64,000 nucleotides of DNA. Origin: Porphyromonas circumdentaria. Lineage in GTDB: Bacteria > Bacteroidota > Bacteroidia > Bacteroidales > Porphyromonadaceae. Made by a program: the position numbers and the translations under genes. Shown here in pieces: positions 26,297 to 34,439 of the stretch; position 1 is the first letter of the stretch; every line of letters begins with the position of its first letter. A model generated the notes under the pieces. It searched no databases and was not told the DNA's origin. It saw only the letters and a list, made by a program, of their open reading frames with translations. Where the stretch lies: NCBI RefSeq assembly GCF_900167105.1, contig NZ_FUXE01000008.1, positions 1 to 64,000 on the forward strand, written 5' to 3'.

Positions 26297-27778
26297 TTAA
26301 TGAGATTGAGGCAGATGAGAGAGATATTCATGCATCGAAGCAGCAGCCTTACGACCATCTCCCATAGCTAAGATAACGGTAGCTCCCCCTCGTACGATAT
26401 CTCCTCCAGCGTAGACATCTGGCAAATCTGTAGCATTACTTTCGTTGACAACAATGGTACCCTTGGAGGTAACATTCAGTCCCTTAAAGGCATTCGGAAC
26501 GAGAGGATTGGGCGAGACACCTATACTCACAATAACCACATCTACGGGAACCTCTTCGATAGCCCCTTCAATGGGAACAGGCTTTCTTCTGCCCGAAGCA
26601 TCTGGTTCTCTCAATTCCATTTTTTGCAATAGCATAGCACTTACTCGACCCCGTTCATCGGGCAAATATTCTATCGGATTGTGTAGAGTGAGAAACTCTA
26701 TACCTTCTTCTCGCGCATGGGCTATCTCTTCTACACGAGCAGGCATTTCCTCTTCGCTACGGCGATAAACTATCATGGCGCGCTCTGCTCCTAAACGTTT
26801 AGCCGTACGCACAGAGTCCATAGCAGTATTTCCCCCTCCAATAACAGCTACCGAGCGACCTCTGAAAACAGGGGTTTCGCTATCTTCTGCACCTGCATTC
26901 ATCAAATTGACACGAGTCAAATACTCATTGGAAGACATCACGCCCACCAAGTTCTCGCCTTTGATTCCCATAAAGTTGGGCAAACCAGCACCCGAACCAA
27001 CAAAAAGACCCGAGAAACCCATCTCATGAATATCGTCATACGAAAGGGTAGCCCCTACTATTGTATTCGTTTCAAAGGTTACTCCCATACGGCGCAAGAG
27101 ATCGATTTCGGCGTCAACTACCTCATTGGGCAAACGATACTCGGGAATTCCATATTTAAGAACTCCCCCAATTTCATGCAAAGCCTCAAATACTACTACG
27201 TCATAACCCAGTTTCGCCATATCTCCTGCAAAAGAAAGACCTGCAGGGCCACTACCGACCACGGCTACTTTTTTGCCATTACGAAGATGCATCTCTGGAA
27301 TCTTCATAGTACCATTAACTCGCTCCCAGTCTGCGGCGAAACGCTCTAAATACCCGATAGCGACAGGCTCTTTTTTCATAGTATGATATACGCACTGACT
27401 TTCACACTGACGCTCTTGCGGACAAACACGACCACAAACAGCGGGAAGAGAACTTGTCTCTCGCAGAATGGAAGCAGCCTCTGCGAAATTACCCCTCTCT
27501 ATCTCCTTTATAAAGCTGGGTACATGGATACCCACAGGACAACCATCCATACAGGTAGGTTTTGCGCAATCCAAGCAACGCGCAGCCTCTAAAAGAGCTT
27601 GCTCTTCGGTGAGCCCCTTATTAACTTCGTCTACCAAGGAGGTTATACGATATGTAGGGTCCAACTCGGGCATTTTAACGCGTTCTATACTGCTACGCTC
27701 ACGAGCAGAACGACTCTTACGAAGTGTCTCACGCCACTCTTGTTTACGGCGCTCGGTAATTAGTTCACTGGTATTCAT
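26297..27778 (-). CDS. nfnB: NfnB / GltD-like NADPH-binding oxidoreductase subunit
   Basis: A 493-residue flavoprotein of the glutamate-synthase small-subunit family. N-terminal cysteine clusters CLDCAKPTCMDGCPVG and CGRVCPQERQCESQC hold two [4Fe-4S] centres. A first Rossmann fold for FAD (VAVVGSGPAGLSFAGDMA) and a second for NADPH (VAVIGGGNTAMDS) follow. No large glutamate synthase gene is adjacent. Instead it pairs with a PyrK/sulfide-dehydrogenase-like gene, which points to NfnAB, the electron-bifurcating NADH-dependent ferredoxin:NADP oxidoreductase. The ATG at 27778 is preferred; a TTG at 27805 is in frame. Confidence 0.83.
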   Translation of the reverse strand: MNTSELITERRKQEWRETLRKSRSARERSSIERVKMPELDPTYRITSLVDEVNKGLTEEQALLEAARCLDCAKPTCMDGCPVGIHVPSFIKEIERGNFAEAASILRETSSLPAVCGRVCPQERQCESQCVYHTMKKEPVAIGYLERFAADWERVNGTMKIPEMHLRNGKKVAVVGSGPAGLSFAGDMAKLGYDVVVFEALHEIGGVLKYGIPEYRLPNEVVDAEIDLLRRMGVTFETNTIVGATLSYDDIHEMGFSGLFVGSGAGLPNFMGIKGENLVGVMSSNEYLTRVNLMNAGAEDSETPVFRGRSVAVIGGGNTAMDSVRTAKRLGAERAMIVYRRSEEEMPARVEEIAHAREEGIEFLTLHNPIEYLPDERGRVSAMLLQKMELREPDASGRRKPVPIEGAIEEVPVDVVIVSIGVSPNPLVPNAFKGLNVTSKGTIVVNESNATDLPDVYAGGDIVRGGATVILAMGDGRKAAASMHEYLSHLPQSH

Positions 27779-27813
27779 ACACTGTATCTCTTTCAATCTG
27801 TCCAAAATCTTCT

Positions 27814-28608
27814 TTATTTCCCTTGATCTTTGTATGAGTTTAAACGCATCAAAAGCTCGTCAAAATCTACTTCATGCGCATCGAACTCTGGACCATCTAC
27901 ACAAACGAAGCGGCGCTGTCCACCAACTGTAACACGGCAGGCTCCACACATTCCCGTGCCATCTACCATAATTGTATTAAGGGAAGCGACTGTAGGGATA
28001 TTGTACTTCTTAGTCAAAGCCGAAACGAACTTCATCATAATAGCTGGGCCGATAGCCACACACTTGTCAACCTTTTCACGCTTAATAACCTTCTCAATAC
28101 CATCTGTTACCAAGCCTTTTTCGCCCAAAGAGCCATCATCAGTCATGATAATAACTTCATCACTGGCGCGACGCATCTGCTCTTCGAGGATTACGAGATC
28201 TTTGGTACGAGCCGCCAAGACCACGATAACTCTATTACCTGCAGCATGAAAAGCCTCAACAATGGGGAGCAAGGGAGCTACACCAACTCCACCACCAGCG
28301 CAAACTACCGTACCTACTTTTTCAATCTCTGTAGCTTTGCCCAAGGGACCCACTACATCGTGTACGTAATCTCCTTCTTCTAAAGCGATTAATTTTTTAG
28401 AGGAACTCCCCACACCCTGCACAACCAAAGTTATAGTGCCCTCTTCCAAATTGGAAGCAGCTATCGTCAGGGGAATACGTTCGCTGTGGTCATCAGCTCG
28501 CACAATAACAAAGTGCCCCGCCTTTCGTGCTTTGGCAATACGGGGAGCCTGAATGCGCAACATCGCCACATTAGGCGAGAAGTAACGCTTCTCTACGATT
28601 AAATTCAT
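27814..28608 (-). CDS. nfnA: NfnA / sulfide dehydrogenase-like FAD/NAD-binding subunit
   Basis: A 264-residue protein of the ferredoxin-NADP reductase fold. An FAD domain with HFVIVRADDHSERIPLTI comes first. An NAD-binding domain follows (VCAGGGVGVAPLLPIVEAF), then a C-terminal [2Fe-2S] loop with cysteines in DGTGMCGACRVTV and RRFVCVDGP. This is the layout of PyrK-like and NfnA subunits. With the downstream nfnB it would form a cytoplasmic complex linking NADH, NADPH and ferredoxin. I use the ATG at 28608, where the conserved start MNLIVEKRYF begins. The 22 residues ahead of it overlap the nuclease gene and are probably not translated. Confidence 0.83.
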   Translation of the reverse strand: MNLIVEKRYFSPNVAMLRIQAPRIAKARKAGHFVIVRADDHSERIPLTIAASNLEEGTITLVVQGVGSSSKKLIALEEGDYVHDVVGPLGKATEIEKVGTVVCAGGGVGVAPLLPIVEAFHAAGNRVIVVLAARTKDLVILEEQMRRASDEVIIMTDDGSLGEKGLVTDGIEKVIKREKVDKCVAIGPAIMMKFVSALTKKYNIPTVASLNTIMVDGTGMCGACRVTVGGQRRFVCVDGPEFDAHEVDFDELLMRLNSYKDQGK

Positions 28609-28658
28609 TGTTTTCCTTATTTGTCTCGAAAGATTATATAAATAGAGGCCGTGAGAAG

Positions 28659-29831
28659 TTATAAACCAGGCCAATAATTTTTATATTCAGATGGGATTTG
28701 AGCCTCGACCTCTTGCTCTACTTCGTCAGGTAGATTGAAAAAGAAGTCCAATCCCGTTTTCTGCTCCAACTCGTCTATAGAGCAAGTGAGAGGAGCCAAG
28801 CCTCCCTCCTGTTCTTTATTTCTTTCATGGCTAATCCAAAAAGCCAAACCTCTCCATACCGTACCATTCTGCACCAAAATGGCCATCCAATAATGTTTGG
28901 GCACCGCTATTTTCCTACCCTGAGAGGTAAGCTCATACTCTCCCTCACGTAGCGTACCCCCCTTGGCAACATACATTTTATCGACCAACTCAGGAGAGCG
29001 CACCCAATCCTGTACAGTACGCTCTAACTGTTGCCAAGCCACTTGATTGAACTTTGCTCGTTGCGGGCTCATATTGGTATAGTAAAAAGTCTGAGCATTA
29101 GCCTCCTTAGAGAAAACTCTATCAAAAGAAGCTACCAAGTGTCCTCGATCAAAACCTTTATAGTCAAGTCTTCCCACTTCAAATTCAGTGGGAACAAAAG
29201 GATCCCACCCCCATGCATCGGTTCGCTTTGTATGAACAGCTCGGGTTACTTCATCGAAACTAAAGCAAACCCAACGAGCATGGTGCAACGGCGTATGATA
29301 CTCCAAAGAGAAGTTTACCCTCTGTCCTTTTTCAACACGGTGGGTAACAAAATAGTCCTCTTTAGAGCCACTAAAGCGAGGTAACTCTATCAAGTCTATA
29401 TCTCCCAATATATGCTCGTCTCCTAAACTACCTAAGCCATCTTTTCCTTGCTGAACAATGCGTACAGAGTCTCTCAATTGATTATCATTGCTCGCAAGAT
29501 ATACATACACTTCTCGCTCTGCTGTTTCGTTGGCTACAACTTCGATAAAAACTTGGTGTGCTCCTAAATCTCCATTCGTTTTTCCCAAACGCAACCAATC
29601 TGCCGATGATGGTTTAACAGAGAGTACCCACCGACAGGGAGACTTTAGAAACAATGTTTGACTTCCTCCATTCGGAGAGAAAACAATCGAATGGCCATTG
29701 GTTGCATTCGTTACTTTTAATTCTGGATCGTTATAGGGTGGCCGCTTTTCGCACGAAGCTCCCTGCAAGAGAAAAGAAACAACGAAAGCAAGCAACGATA
29801 TTTGGAAGCGACTCTTGTTTTCTTTGAGCAT
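28659..29831 (-). CDS. Lipoprotein with BACON-like domain and DNA/RNA non-specific endonuclease domain
   Basis: A surface or periplasmic nuclease of 390 residues from the ATG at 29831. The signal peptide ends in a lipobox, LLQGASC, with the acylated cysteine near residue 27. A BACON-type beta-sandwich follows (about 38-125: FSPNGGSQTLFLKSPCRWVL, then DSVRIVQQG). The C-terminal half is a NUC1-type endonuclease with DRGHL (about 228-232) and TNMSPQRAKFNQVAWQQLE. The His of DRGH is the general base and the Asn after it binds Mg2+. It would degrade extracellular DNA or RNA for nutrients. It lies 50 bp upstream of nfnA. Confidence 0.87.
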   Translation of the reverse strand: MLKENKSRFQISLLAFVVSFLLQGASCEKRPPYNDPELKVTNATNGHSIVFSPNGGSQTLFLKSPCRWVLSVKPSSADWLRLGKTNGDLGAHQVFIEVVANETAEREVYVYLASNDNQLRDSVRIVQQGKDGLGSLGDEHILGDIDLIELPRFSGSKEDYFVTHRVEKGQRVNFSLEYHTPLHHARWVCFSFDEVTRAVHTKRTDAWGWDPFVPTEFEVGRLDYKGFDRGHLVASFDRVFSKEANAQTFYYTNMSPQRAKFNQVAWQQLERTVQDWVRSPELVDKMYVAKGGTLREGEYELTSQGRKIAVPKHYWMAILVQNGTVWRGLAFWISHERNKEQEGGLAPLTCSIDELEQKTGLDFFFNLPDEVEQEVEAQIPSEYKNYWPGL

Positions 29832-29889
29832 AGCTCTATTAAAAAATCTCATTGACCAACTATTTTATAGCGTTACCCTTTACAGGGCA

Positions 29890-29897
29890 CAAAGATA
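29890..29897 (-). promoter_or_regulatory. -7 promoter element of the nuclease-nfn-priA operon
   Basis: The minus strand reads TATCTTTG (TAnnTTTG), about 60 bp before the ATG at 29831. A TTTG lies 24 bp farther up, a longer spacing than usual. Confidence 0.45.
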
Positions 29898-30047
29898 CCA
29901 TTATATCGGTAACGGATATAACAAATCTTCTTCTCCCTTAATGATTAAAAGAACTCAATCACCCGATTTTGGCAGAGAAGTTTGGAAAGAGTATTTCAAA
30001 TAGATATTTATTGGATTAGTTTTTATTATAACTTTGCTCACAAGGGA

Positions 30048-30212
30048 ATGCTTAAAAGAGAAGAAAGGAGCTATTACAAAGCATCTCTGTACGCGAGACT
30101 AAGGTCAATAGCGTACTCCATAAGAAAACCATTATACTATGTGGTACTCCTCTTTCTCTTAAGAGCAGCTTTACAAACAGTTTTCACAAAGAGTTATACT
30201 TTAGAAAGATAG
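30048..30212 (+). CDS. Possible small membrane protein (54 residues)
   Basis: A short frame begins at an ATG right after AAGGGA and 12 bp after the -7 element TAACTTTG. The first half is basic (MLKREERSYYKASLYARLRS) and the second half contains a hydrophobic stretch (YYVVLLFLLRAALQTVF), so a one-helix membrane peptide is possible. The predicted leader would be only a few bases. I recognise no family. It may equally be chance coding within the leader of the LRR gene. Confidence 0.22.
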   Translation: MLKREERSYYKASLYARLRSIAYSIRKPLYYVVLLFLLRAALQTVFTKSYTLER

Positions 30213-30251
30213 CTTACAACATTATTAACTTTAAAATAGAATCTTATTGTT

Positions 30252-32060
30252 ATGAAGTTTTTTGTAAAAAGACGTATTACTCACACCACTCTTATAGTGG
30301 TATTTTTGACCCTCCTACCCTGCTCTTCTCTCTTTGCTCAGCACAGGGTAACTATGACTACAGAACATAAAATAGGGGATAAGCTCAATCGAGACGACTT
30401 TTGGGTGAATGAAGATAGCGGCGTGGGGGTAACCATCGTAGGACTTGAAAAAATAAACAACAGTACCCACAAAGTTACGTCTCAAAACATCGAAATCACA
30501 GGTAATATAACAGAACTCAACTGCGGAGACATCAAGCTCACAGCATTGGACGTAACGGAAGCCCCCGAACTTACCAACTTAGACTGTAGAGGCAACAAAC
30601 TGCCCTCTCTGGATGTAAGCAAGAATACCAAGCTTACCTACCTTGCTTGCGGAGGTAATCTCATAACCTCTATTTCGCTTCCCAACCACAAGGCTCTTAA
30701 GTTCTTAAACTGTAGTAGAAGCCCATCACTTAGCAATGTAGATCTCTCTGGAGTAGAGGCTTTGAAATCTCTGTATATACATAATTGCCCTTTGTTAGAG
30801 AGTGTAGATCTTTCAAAAAGCTCCAAATTGGAGATAATACATGGGTTTGAAAGCAACCTAAACGCTCTCGATGTTTCCAAAAGCCCTTTATTAGAGACAC
30901 TCAATATATATGGGAACAAAATAAAAAAGTTAGACCTTACAGAAAATCATAAACTAATCACTCTCTCTTGTTACCAAAATGAGTTGGAATCTCTATTGAT
31001 CTCTTCTCAGGCTCCTCTAAACGGGATCCACATTTACCATAATAAGCTTGACCGCGGGGCTATGTTTGAGTTTATACAGTCACTTCCTAAAAACACAGAA
31101 GCACCCATAAACATCTACGTTATAGATAAAAACACCGTAGTTCCTTCAGAGAATGTTTGCTCCAATACACTTGTCTCTTTGGCAAAAAAGAAAGGATTTG
31201 TAATGTATGACTTTAATGGTTCTGAAGAAAAAGAGTATTTAGGAGAGGGCGAGTATCCTACACTAACTTTCACTACAGAGATTCCAATTAATGAAACTCT
31301 AACGATGCTAATTGAGGGAGAAGATGCTCTCGTCTATGATGGTCTGGTAGAGGTAAGTAAAGGGGTTTTCAAAGTACTTGAGCCCAATGTACTTATAGAA
31401 GGTAGTGTGACGAAGCTCTCCATTCCAAAAGCTAAGTTGACCGCCTTAGAGACCTCCTTATGCCCTACGCTATCTCTCCTTGATTGTAGTTCTAATGCTC
31501 TTTCCTCTTTAGACTTAAGTAATAATGAACAACTCAAAGAGGTGCGATGCGAGAAAAATTTACTCGCAGAACTTCGAGTAACTCCTAAGGCTCCGCTTCT
31601 CCTTGTACACTGCCACAAAAATGCCATAAAAGGCAAAAAAAGTTCTCTCCTTATTGGAAGCCTTCCCAGCTATAAGGACACTCACATGGCAGAAGAAGCC
31701 CAACTCTGTATTATAACAACAGAAAAAGGAGAGAACAACGCTTTCTTAGAGGAAGATATTGCCATGGCAAGAGAAAAAGGTTGGAAAGTATACCGTTTCA
31801 ACGGAACGGAGTATGAACTCTACACCTCTATCGAGGAAATTATAAACTCTGGTATCAACATCGCTTTTGACAAAGAAAGAAAAGAGTTCAGCATCGAAAA
31901 TCTATTGGGACCTACGGAAATCGTTGTTTGGAGCCTAACGGGCGAAGTTGTATATCGAAACTTAGCAAGGGGAAATGCGACAAAACTAAACTTAGATTTC
32001 CTCCCCAGCGGAGTTTATCTACTCTCTATCGGCAAAAAAGCAGTAAAGATCGTTTTGTAA
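30252..32060 (+). CDS. Leucine-rich-repeat surface protein with T9SS sorting domain (InlJ-like)
   Basis: A 602-residue exported protein. A signal peptide ends near PCSSLFAQ. The central part has LRRs of about 21 residues with a recurring L-x-x-L-x-C/I-x-x-N-x-L pattern, for example LTNLDCRGNKLPSLDVSKN. The LRRs fall in two blocks (about 85-290 and 395-460) separated by a beta-rich segment. The last 60 residues match a T9SS sorting domain: IVVWSLTGEVVYRN, then FLPSGVYLLSIGKKAVKIVL. Internalin-J-like proteins of this type in Porphyromonas are surface proteins linked to biofilm behaviour. A similar gene lies at 45360. A strong terminator follows. Confidence 0.85.
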   Translation: MKFFVKRRITHTTLIVVFLTLLPCSSLFAQHRVTMTTEHKIGDKLNRDDFWVNEDSGVGVTIVGLEKINNSTHKVTSQNIEITGNITELNCGDIKLTALDVTEAPELTNLDCRGNKLPSLDVSKNTKLTYLACGGNLITSISLPNHKALKFLNCSRSPSLSNVDLSGVEALKSLYIHNCPLLESVDLSKSSKLEIIHGFESNLNALDVSKSPLLETLNIYGNKIKKLDLTENHKLITLSCYQNELESLLISSQAPLNGIHIYHNKLDRGAMFEFIQSLPKNTEAPINIYVIDKNTVVPSENVCSNTLVSLAKKKGFVMYDFNGSEEKEYLGEGEYPTLTFTTEIPINETLTMLIEGEDALVYDGLVEVSKGVFKVLEPNVLIEGSVTKLSIPKAKLTALETSLCPTLSLLDCSSNALSSLDLSNNEQLKEVRCEKNLLAELRVTPKAPLLLVHCHKNAIKGKKSSLLIGSLPSYKDTHMAEEAQLCIITTEKGENNAFLEEDIAMAREKGWKVYRFNGTEYELYTSIEEIINSGINIAFDKERKEFSIENLLGPTEIVVWSLTGEVVYRNLARGNATKLNLDFLPSGVYLLSIGKKAVKIVL

Positions 32061-32095
32061 AAATCCCTTCCTCTTTGTAGGAATTCGTTTCAAAG

Positions 32096-32130
32096 CCCTT
32101 CCTCTCCCCAAAAGAGAGGGAGGGTTTTCT
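32096..32130 (+). terminator. Terminator of the first LRR gene
   Basis: CCCTTCCTCTC (32096-32106) pairs with GAGAGGGAGGG (32114-32124) with one G-T pair, followed by TTTTCT. Confidence 0.88.
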
Positions 32131-32774
32131 ATATACATGCTACTGCTACCGCGTCGAAGATAGGGGTAACACTAAGACTTTGAACAGCCCTCTTGGTGAG
32201 ATTTCACAACAGGGCTGATAAGGACAAAGCTGATAAGCAAGACTTGAAACAAAAATATTAGAAATCACATCGGTACTTGTTTCCTCCCCAAGATCAATAG
32301 TAACCCCTCCAATACTCTTTTATCTAACCGCCTTAAAATAGTTTTCTACACCTGACAAAATCAATAGCTTTCGAACAAATCTTTATTTTCAATCTACGTA
32401 TATATATATTCAACTTAAATATATGTATATTCAATCTAAATATATATGTATTCAATCTAAAAATAGAGAACACTTCAGGAGAAAACATTTTTTACCTCAA
32501 TTCCTTTCAAGGTTTTCAACAGAAAGAAAGGAGGATTTTTTGAGGAAAGAAAAAATTTTTCAGAAGAGTGAGACCCTCAAAGTAGCAATATAAAAAGGCT
32601 TGCAAGGTCTAAAAAAGAGCTACTTGACCTATCTCCCCAAAGACAAGCTATATAACTGATATTCACAGTCATTAACGAAGTATTCCCTTCCTTTCGGCAC
32701 TCTCACACCAACAATCAAGGGATTGATTTAGTGTCCTTCAAGAGAATTTTTCGACACAGCAAAAGGGATTTATG
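32131..32774. other. Gene-poor A+T-rich stretch with 21-nt repeats
   Basis: No open frame here has family resemblance. The stretch holds a 7-bp inverted repeat, CAGCCCT / AGGGCTG, at about 32184-32217, and the 21-nt repeat array at 32388-32471. Two overlapping frames that begin near 32731 and 32772 run straight through the tRNA gene and are not real. The stretch ends at the tRNA promoter. Confidence 0.55.
32388..32471 (+). repeat. Four-unit array of a 21-nt A+T-rich repeat
   Basis: Units begin at 32388, 32409, 32430 and 32451, an exact 21-nt period. The first is TTCAATCTACGTATATATAT plus A. The next two differ at a few places, and the fourth keeps only TTCAATCTAAA before diverging to AATAGAGAAC. 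The core CAATCTA followed by TATATATA also occurs at 48421-48516. There are no unique spacers, so it is not a CRISPR array. Confidence 0.8.
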
Positions 32775-32806
32775 TTTTGGTTGTATCAGATTTATTACTA
32801 CCTTTG
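32775..32806 (+). promoter_or_regulatory. Promoter of tRNA-Cys
   Basis: TTTG (32775-32778), a 20-bp spacer and TACCTTTG (32799-32806) match the Bacteroidota consensus in both boxes and spacing. The tRNA begins 30 bp later. Confidence 0.8.
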
Positions 32807-32835
32807 CAAACGATTTGAGCTACGGCTCTGCATTT

Positions 32836-32906
32836 GGTTCGTTGGCCGAGAGGTTAGGCACCGGTCTGCAAAACCGTCTACGGCGGTTCGAATCCGCCAC
32901 GAACCT
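32836..32906 (+). tRNA. tRNA-Cys (anticodon GCA)
   Basis: The acceptor stem GGTTCGT pairs with ACGAACC, and the T stem GGCGG with CCGCC around TTCGAAT. The D arm contains GCC...GGC with AGAGGTTA. The anticodon loop CTGCAAA has GCA at 32868-32870. The first anticodon-stem position appears unpaired (C/T). The 3' CCA is not encoded. It has its own promoter and terminator and is monocistronic. Confidence 0.95.
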
Positions 32907-32916
32907 CAAAAACCAA

Positions 32917-32960
32917 AACCTCGGAATGATTTTACCAATCGTTTCGAGGTTTTTCTTTTT
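32917..32960 (+). terminator. Terminator of tRNA-Cys
   Basis: A 15-bp stem with two G-T pairs, AACCTCGGAATGATT (32917-32931) with AATCGTTTCGAGGTT (32937-32951), around a 5-nt loop, then TTTCTTTTT. Confidence 0.92.
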
Positions 32961-33278
32961 AGGCACAAAAAGTTTTTTCGTCCTCTCCCTGCACTTTCTA
33001 TACCTTATTATAATGTCGTCGCAGAAACTGCAGCAAGCCTATTTCATCAAACTTTTCGCAAGACTTTGCAAAAGGCAAGCATTACAACCGCCTCTATATC
33101 TGTAAAAGCTCTGAGTAAAGTCAAAAGAAACCACTATTTTTGAGGGTAAATATGGGTCTGAGTGGGCTTGCGAATATATACTTTTAAGGGGGTATAATAC
33201 CCTTTCAGAATTGTGCATAGCACCAAACTTCAACCCACATTACTCAATCGTAAAAAAATAGAGACAGTAAACGCAACG
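32961..33278 (+). other. Leader region of the DUF2027-Smr gene with a small palindrome
   Basis: No gene is evident. The palindrome GGGTATAATACCC at 33190-33202 lies about 77 bp ahead of the ATG at 33279 and could be an operator. No consensus -7 box was found. Confidence 0.35.
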
Positions 33279-34421
33279 ATGGCGAAATTAAAAGTTGGAG
33301 ATACCGTACGTTACCTGAATAGTAAAGGGGGAGGTATCGTACGTCGTATAGTAGGAAAAGTGGCTTGGGTAGAGGGCGAAGATGGATTTGAACTCCCCAC
33401 CCCCATTCATGAATGTGTGGTTGTAAATGAAAAGGATACTTTCATACCAGCCTACCGCACCCCTCAAGAGATAAAAGAGGAGGAGCAACGACGCAAAGAG
33501 GCTCGACTCGGTGCCCAGTCTACCCTATCGAAAGCTCCGCAAACTTCAGTAACAACAGCTACCCCTCCCCCTGCCCACCTCTTTTTGCCCGAGCGTCCCG
33601 AGGGAGAACTAATATCGCTATACTTAGCTTGGCTCCCAGAAGATTACGCAACTTTCAGTAACGGAGATATGGAGTGCTATCTCATCAATGACAGTAACTA
33701 CAATCTCTTTTTCACTTATTCCTTAGCTCAAAACAATGGCTCTTATCGGTTAGTAGCATCGGGAGAGATAGAGCGAGATACCAAGCTCCTTATCGACACC
33801 TTTTCTCTGTCGGAACTCAATGAAAGAGAGCGTATTCACATTGCCATTATCCCCTATAAAAAGGGACGTAAATATATCCTCAAAGAGCCCTACTCGATAG
33901 ACCTAAAGCCCGACGGGGTAAAGTTTTTCAAAAGACACTGCTTTACCGACAATGATTTCTTTGATGAAGATGCGCTGCTTGTATCCTTGGTAGAGAAGGA
34001 TAAACAGAAAGGTGGGCGAGAAGAGGTTTCTCCTTCGCTTTTGAAAGAAGCTCTGGAAAGTAAAAAATTTCAGGCAGAAAAGGAGCATAAAAACGGCAAT
34101 GCAGAACACAAAATGCCTGCTCGCAAGAAACCCAGCAACACACCTATTGAGATAGATTTGCATGCCTCTCAACTACTTACTACCACGCAAGGGATGTCTC
34201 CTACAGATTTGCTCAAACATCAATTAGATGAGTTTCACAAGGTGATGAAGGAGCATATCAACCATAAGGGGCAGAAAATAGTCTTCATCCACGGTAAGGG
34301 AGAGGGCGTATTGCGTAAAGCGATTCTTGACGAACTAAAACGTAAGTACCCTAAAGCTTCGGCGCAAGATGCCTCTTTTCAAGAGTACGGGTTCGGTGCA
34401 ACTTTAGTAACTATCCATTAA
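33279..34421 (+). CDS. DUF2027 and Smr domain protein
   Basis: A 380-residue protein. The N-terminal DUF2027 region starts KLKVGDTVRYLNSKGGGIV. A low-complexity charged and proline-rich linker (about 65-115) comes next, then a beta-rich middle. A C-terminal Smr domain (about 300-380) shows IEIDLHASQL, VFIHGKGEGVLRKAI and GFGATLVTIH. Smr domains of MutS2-type proteins are nucleases or nucleic-acid-binding modules, but the job of this family is not established. The start at 33279 is chosen because the conserved sequence begins there. It leads a plus-strand group with the CYTH, DPP11 and MIP18 genes. Confidence 0.87.
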   Translation: MAKLKVGDTVRYLNSKGGGIVRRIVGKVAWVEGEDGFELPTPIHECVVVNEKDTFIPAYRTPQEIKEEEQRRKEARLGAQSTLSKAPQTSVTTATPPPAHLFLPERPEGELISLYLAWLPEDYATFSNGDMECYLINDSNYNLFFTYSLAQNNGSYRLVASGEIERDTKLLIDTFSLSELNERERIHIAIIPYKKGRKYILKEPYSIDLKPDGVKFFKRHCFTDNDFFDEDALLVSLVEKDKQKGGREEVSPSLLKEALESKKFQAEKEHKNGNAEHKMPARKKPSNTPIEIDLHASQLLTTTQGMSPTDLLKHQLDEFHKVMKEHINHKGQKIVFIHGKGEGVLRKAILDELKRKYPKASAQDASFQEYGFGATLVTIH

Positions 34422-34439
34422 TACGAGGTAACTGTACCC

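Larger units (their letters stand above)
29832..30251. other. Divergent intergenic region between the nuclease and LRR genes
   Basis: It holds the minus-strand -7 element at 29890-29897 and a plus-strand TAACTTTG at 30029-30036 that fits the -7 consensus. A leader of about 210 nt to the LRR gene at 30252 contains the short open frame 30048-30212. Confidence 0.5.

Noticed and set aside
32388-32471. A possible CRISPR array
   Set aside because: The units abut without unique spacers and are only 21 nt; no cas genes are in the window.
32731-33143. Two overlapping plus-strand open frames of about 120 codons
   Set aside because: Both read straight through the tRNA-Cys gene, its promoter or its terminator, and neither resembles a protein family.
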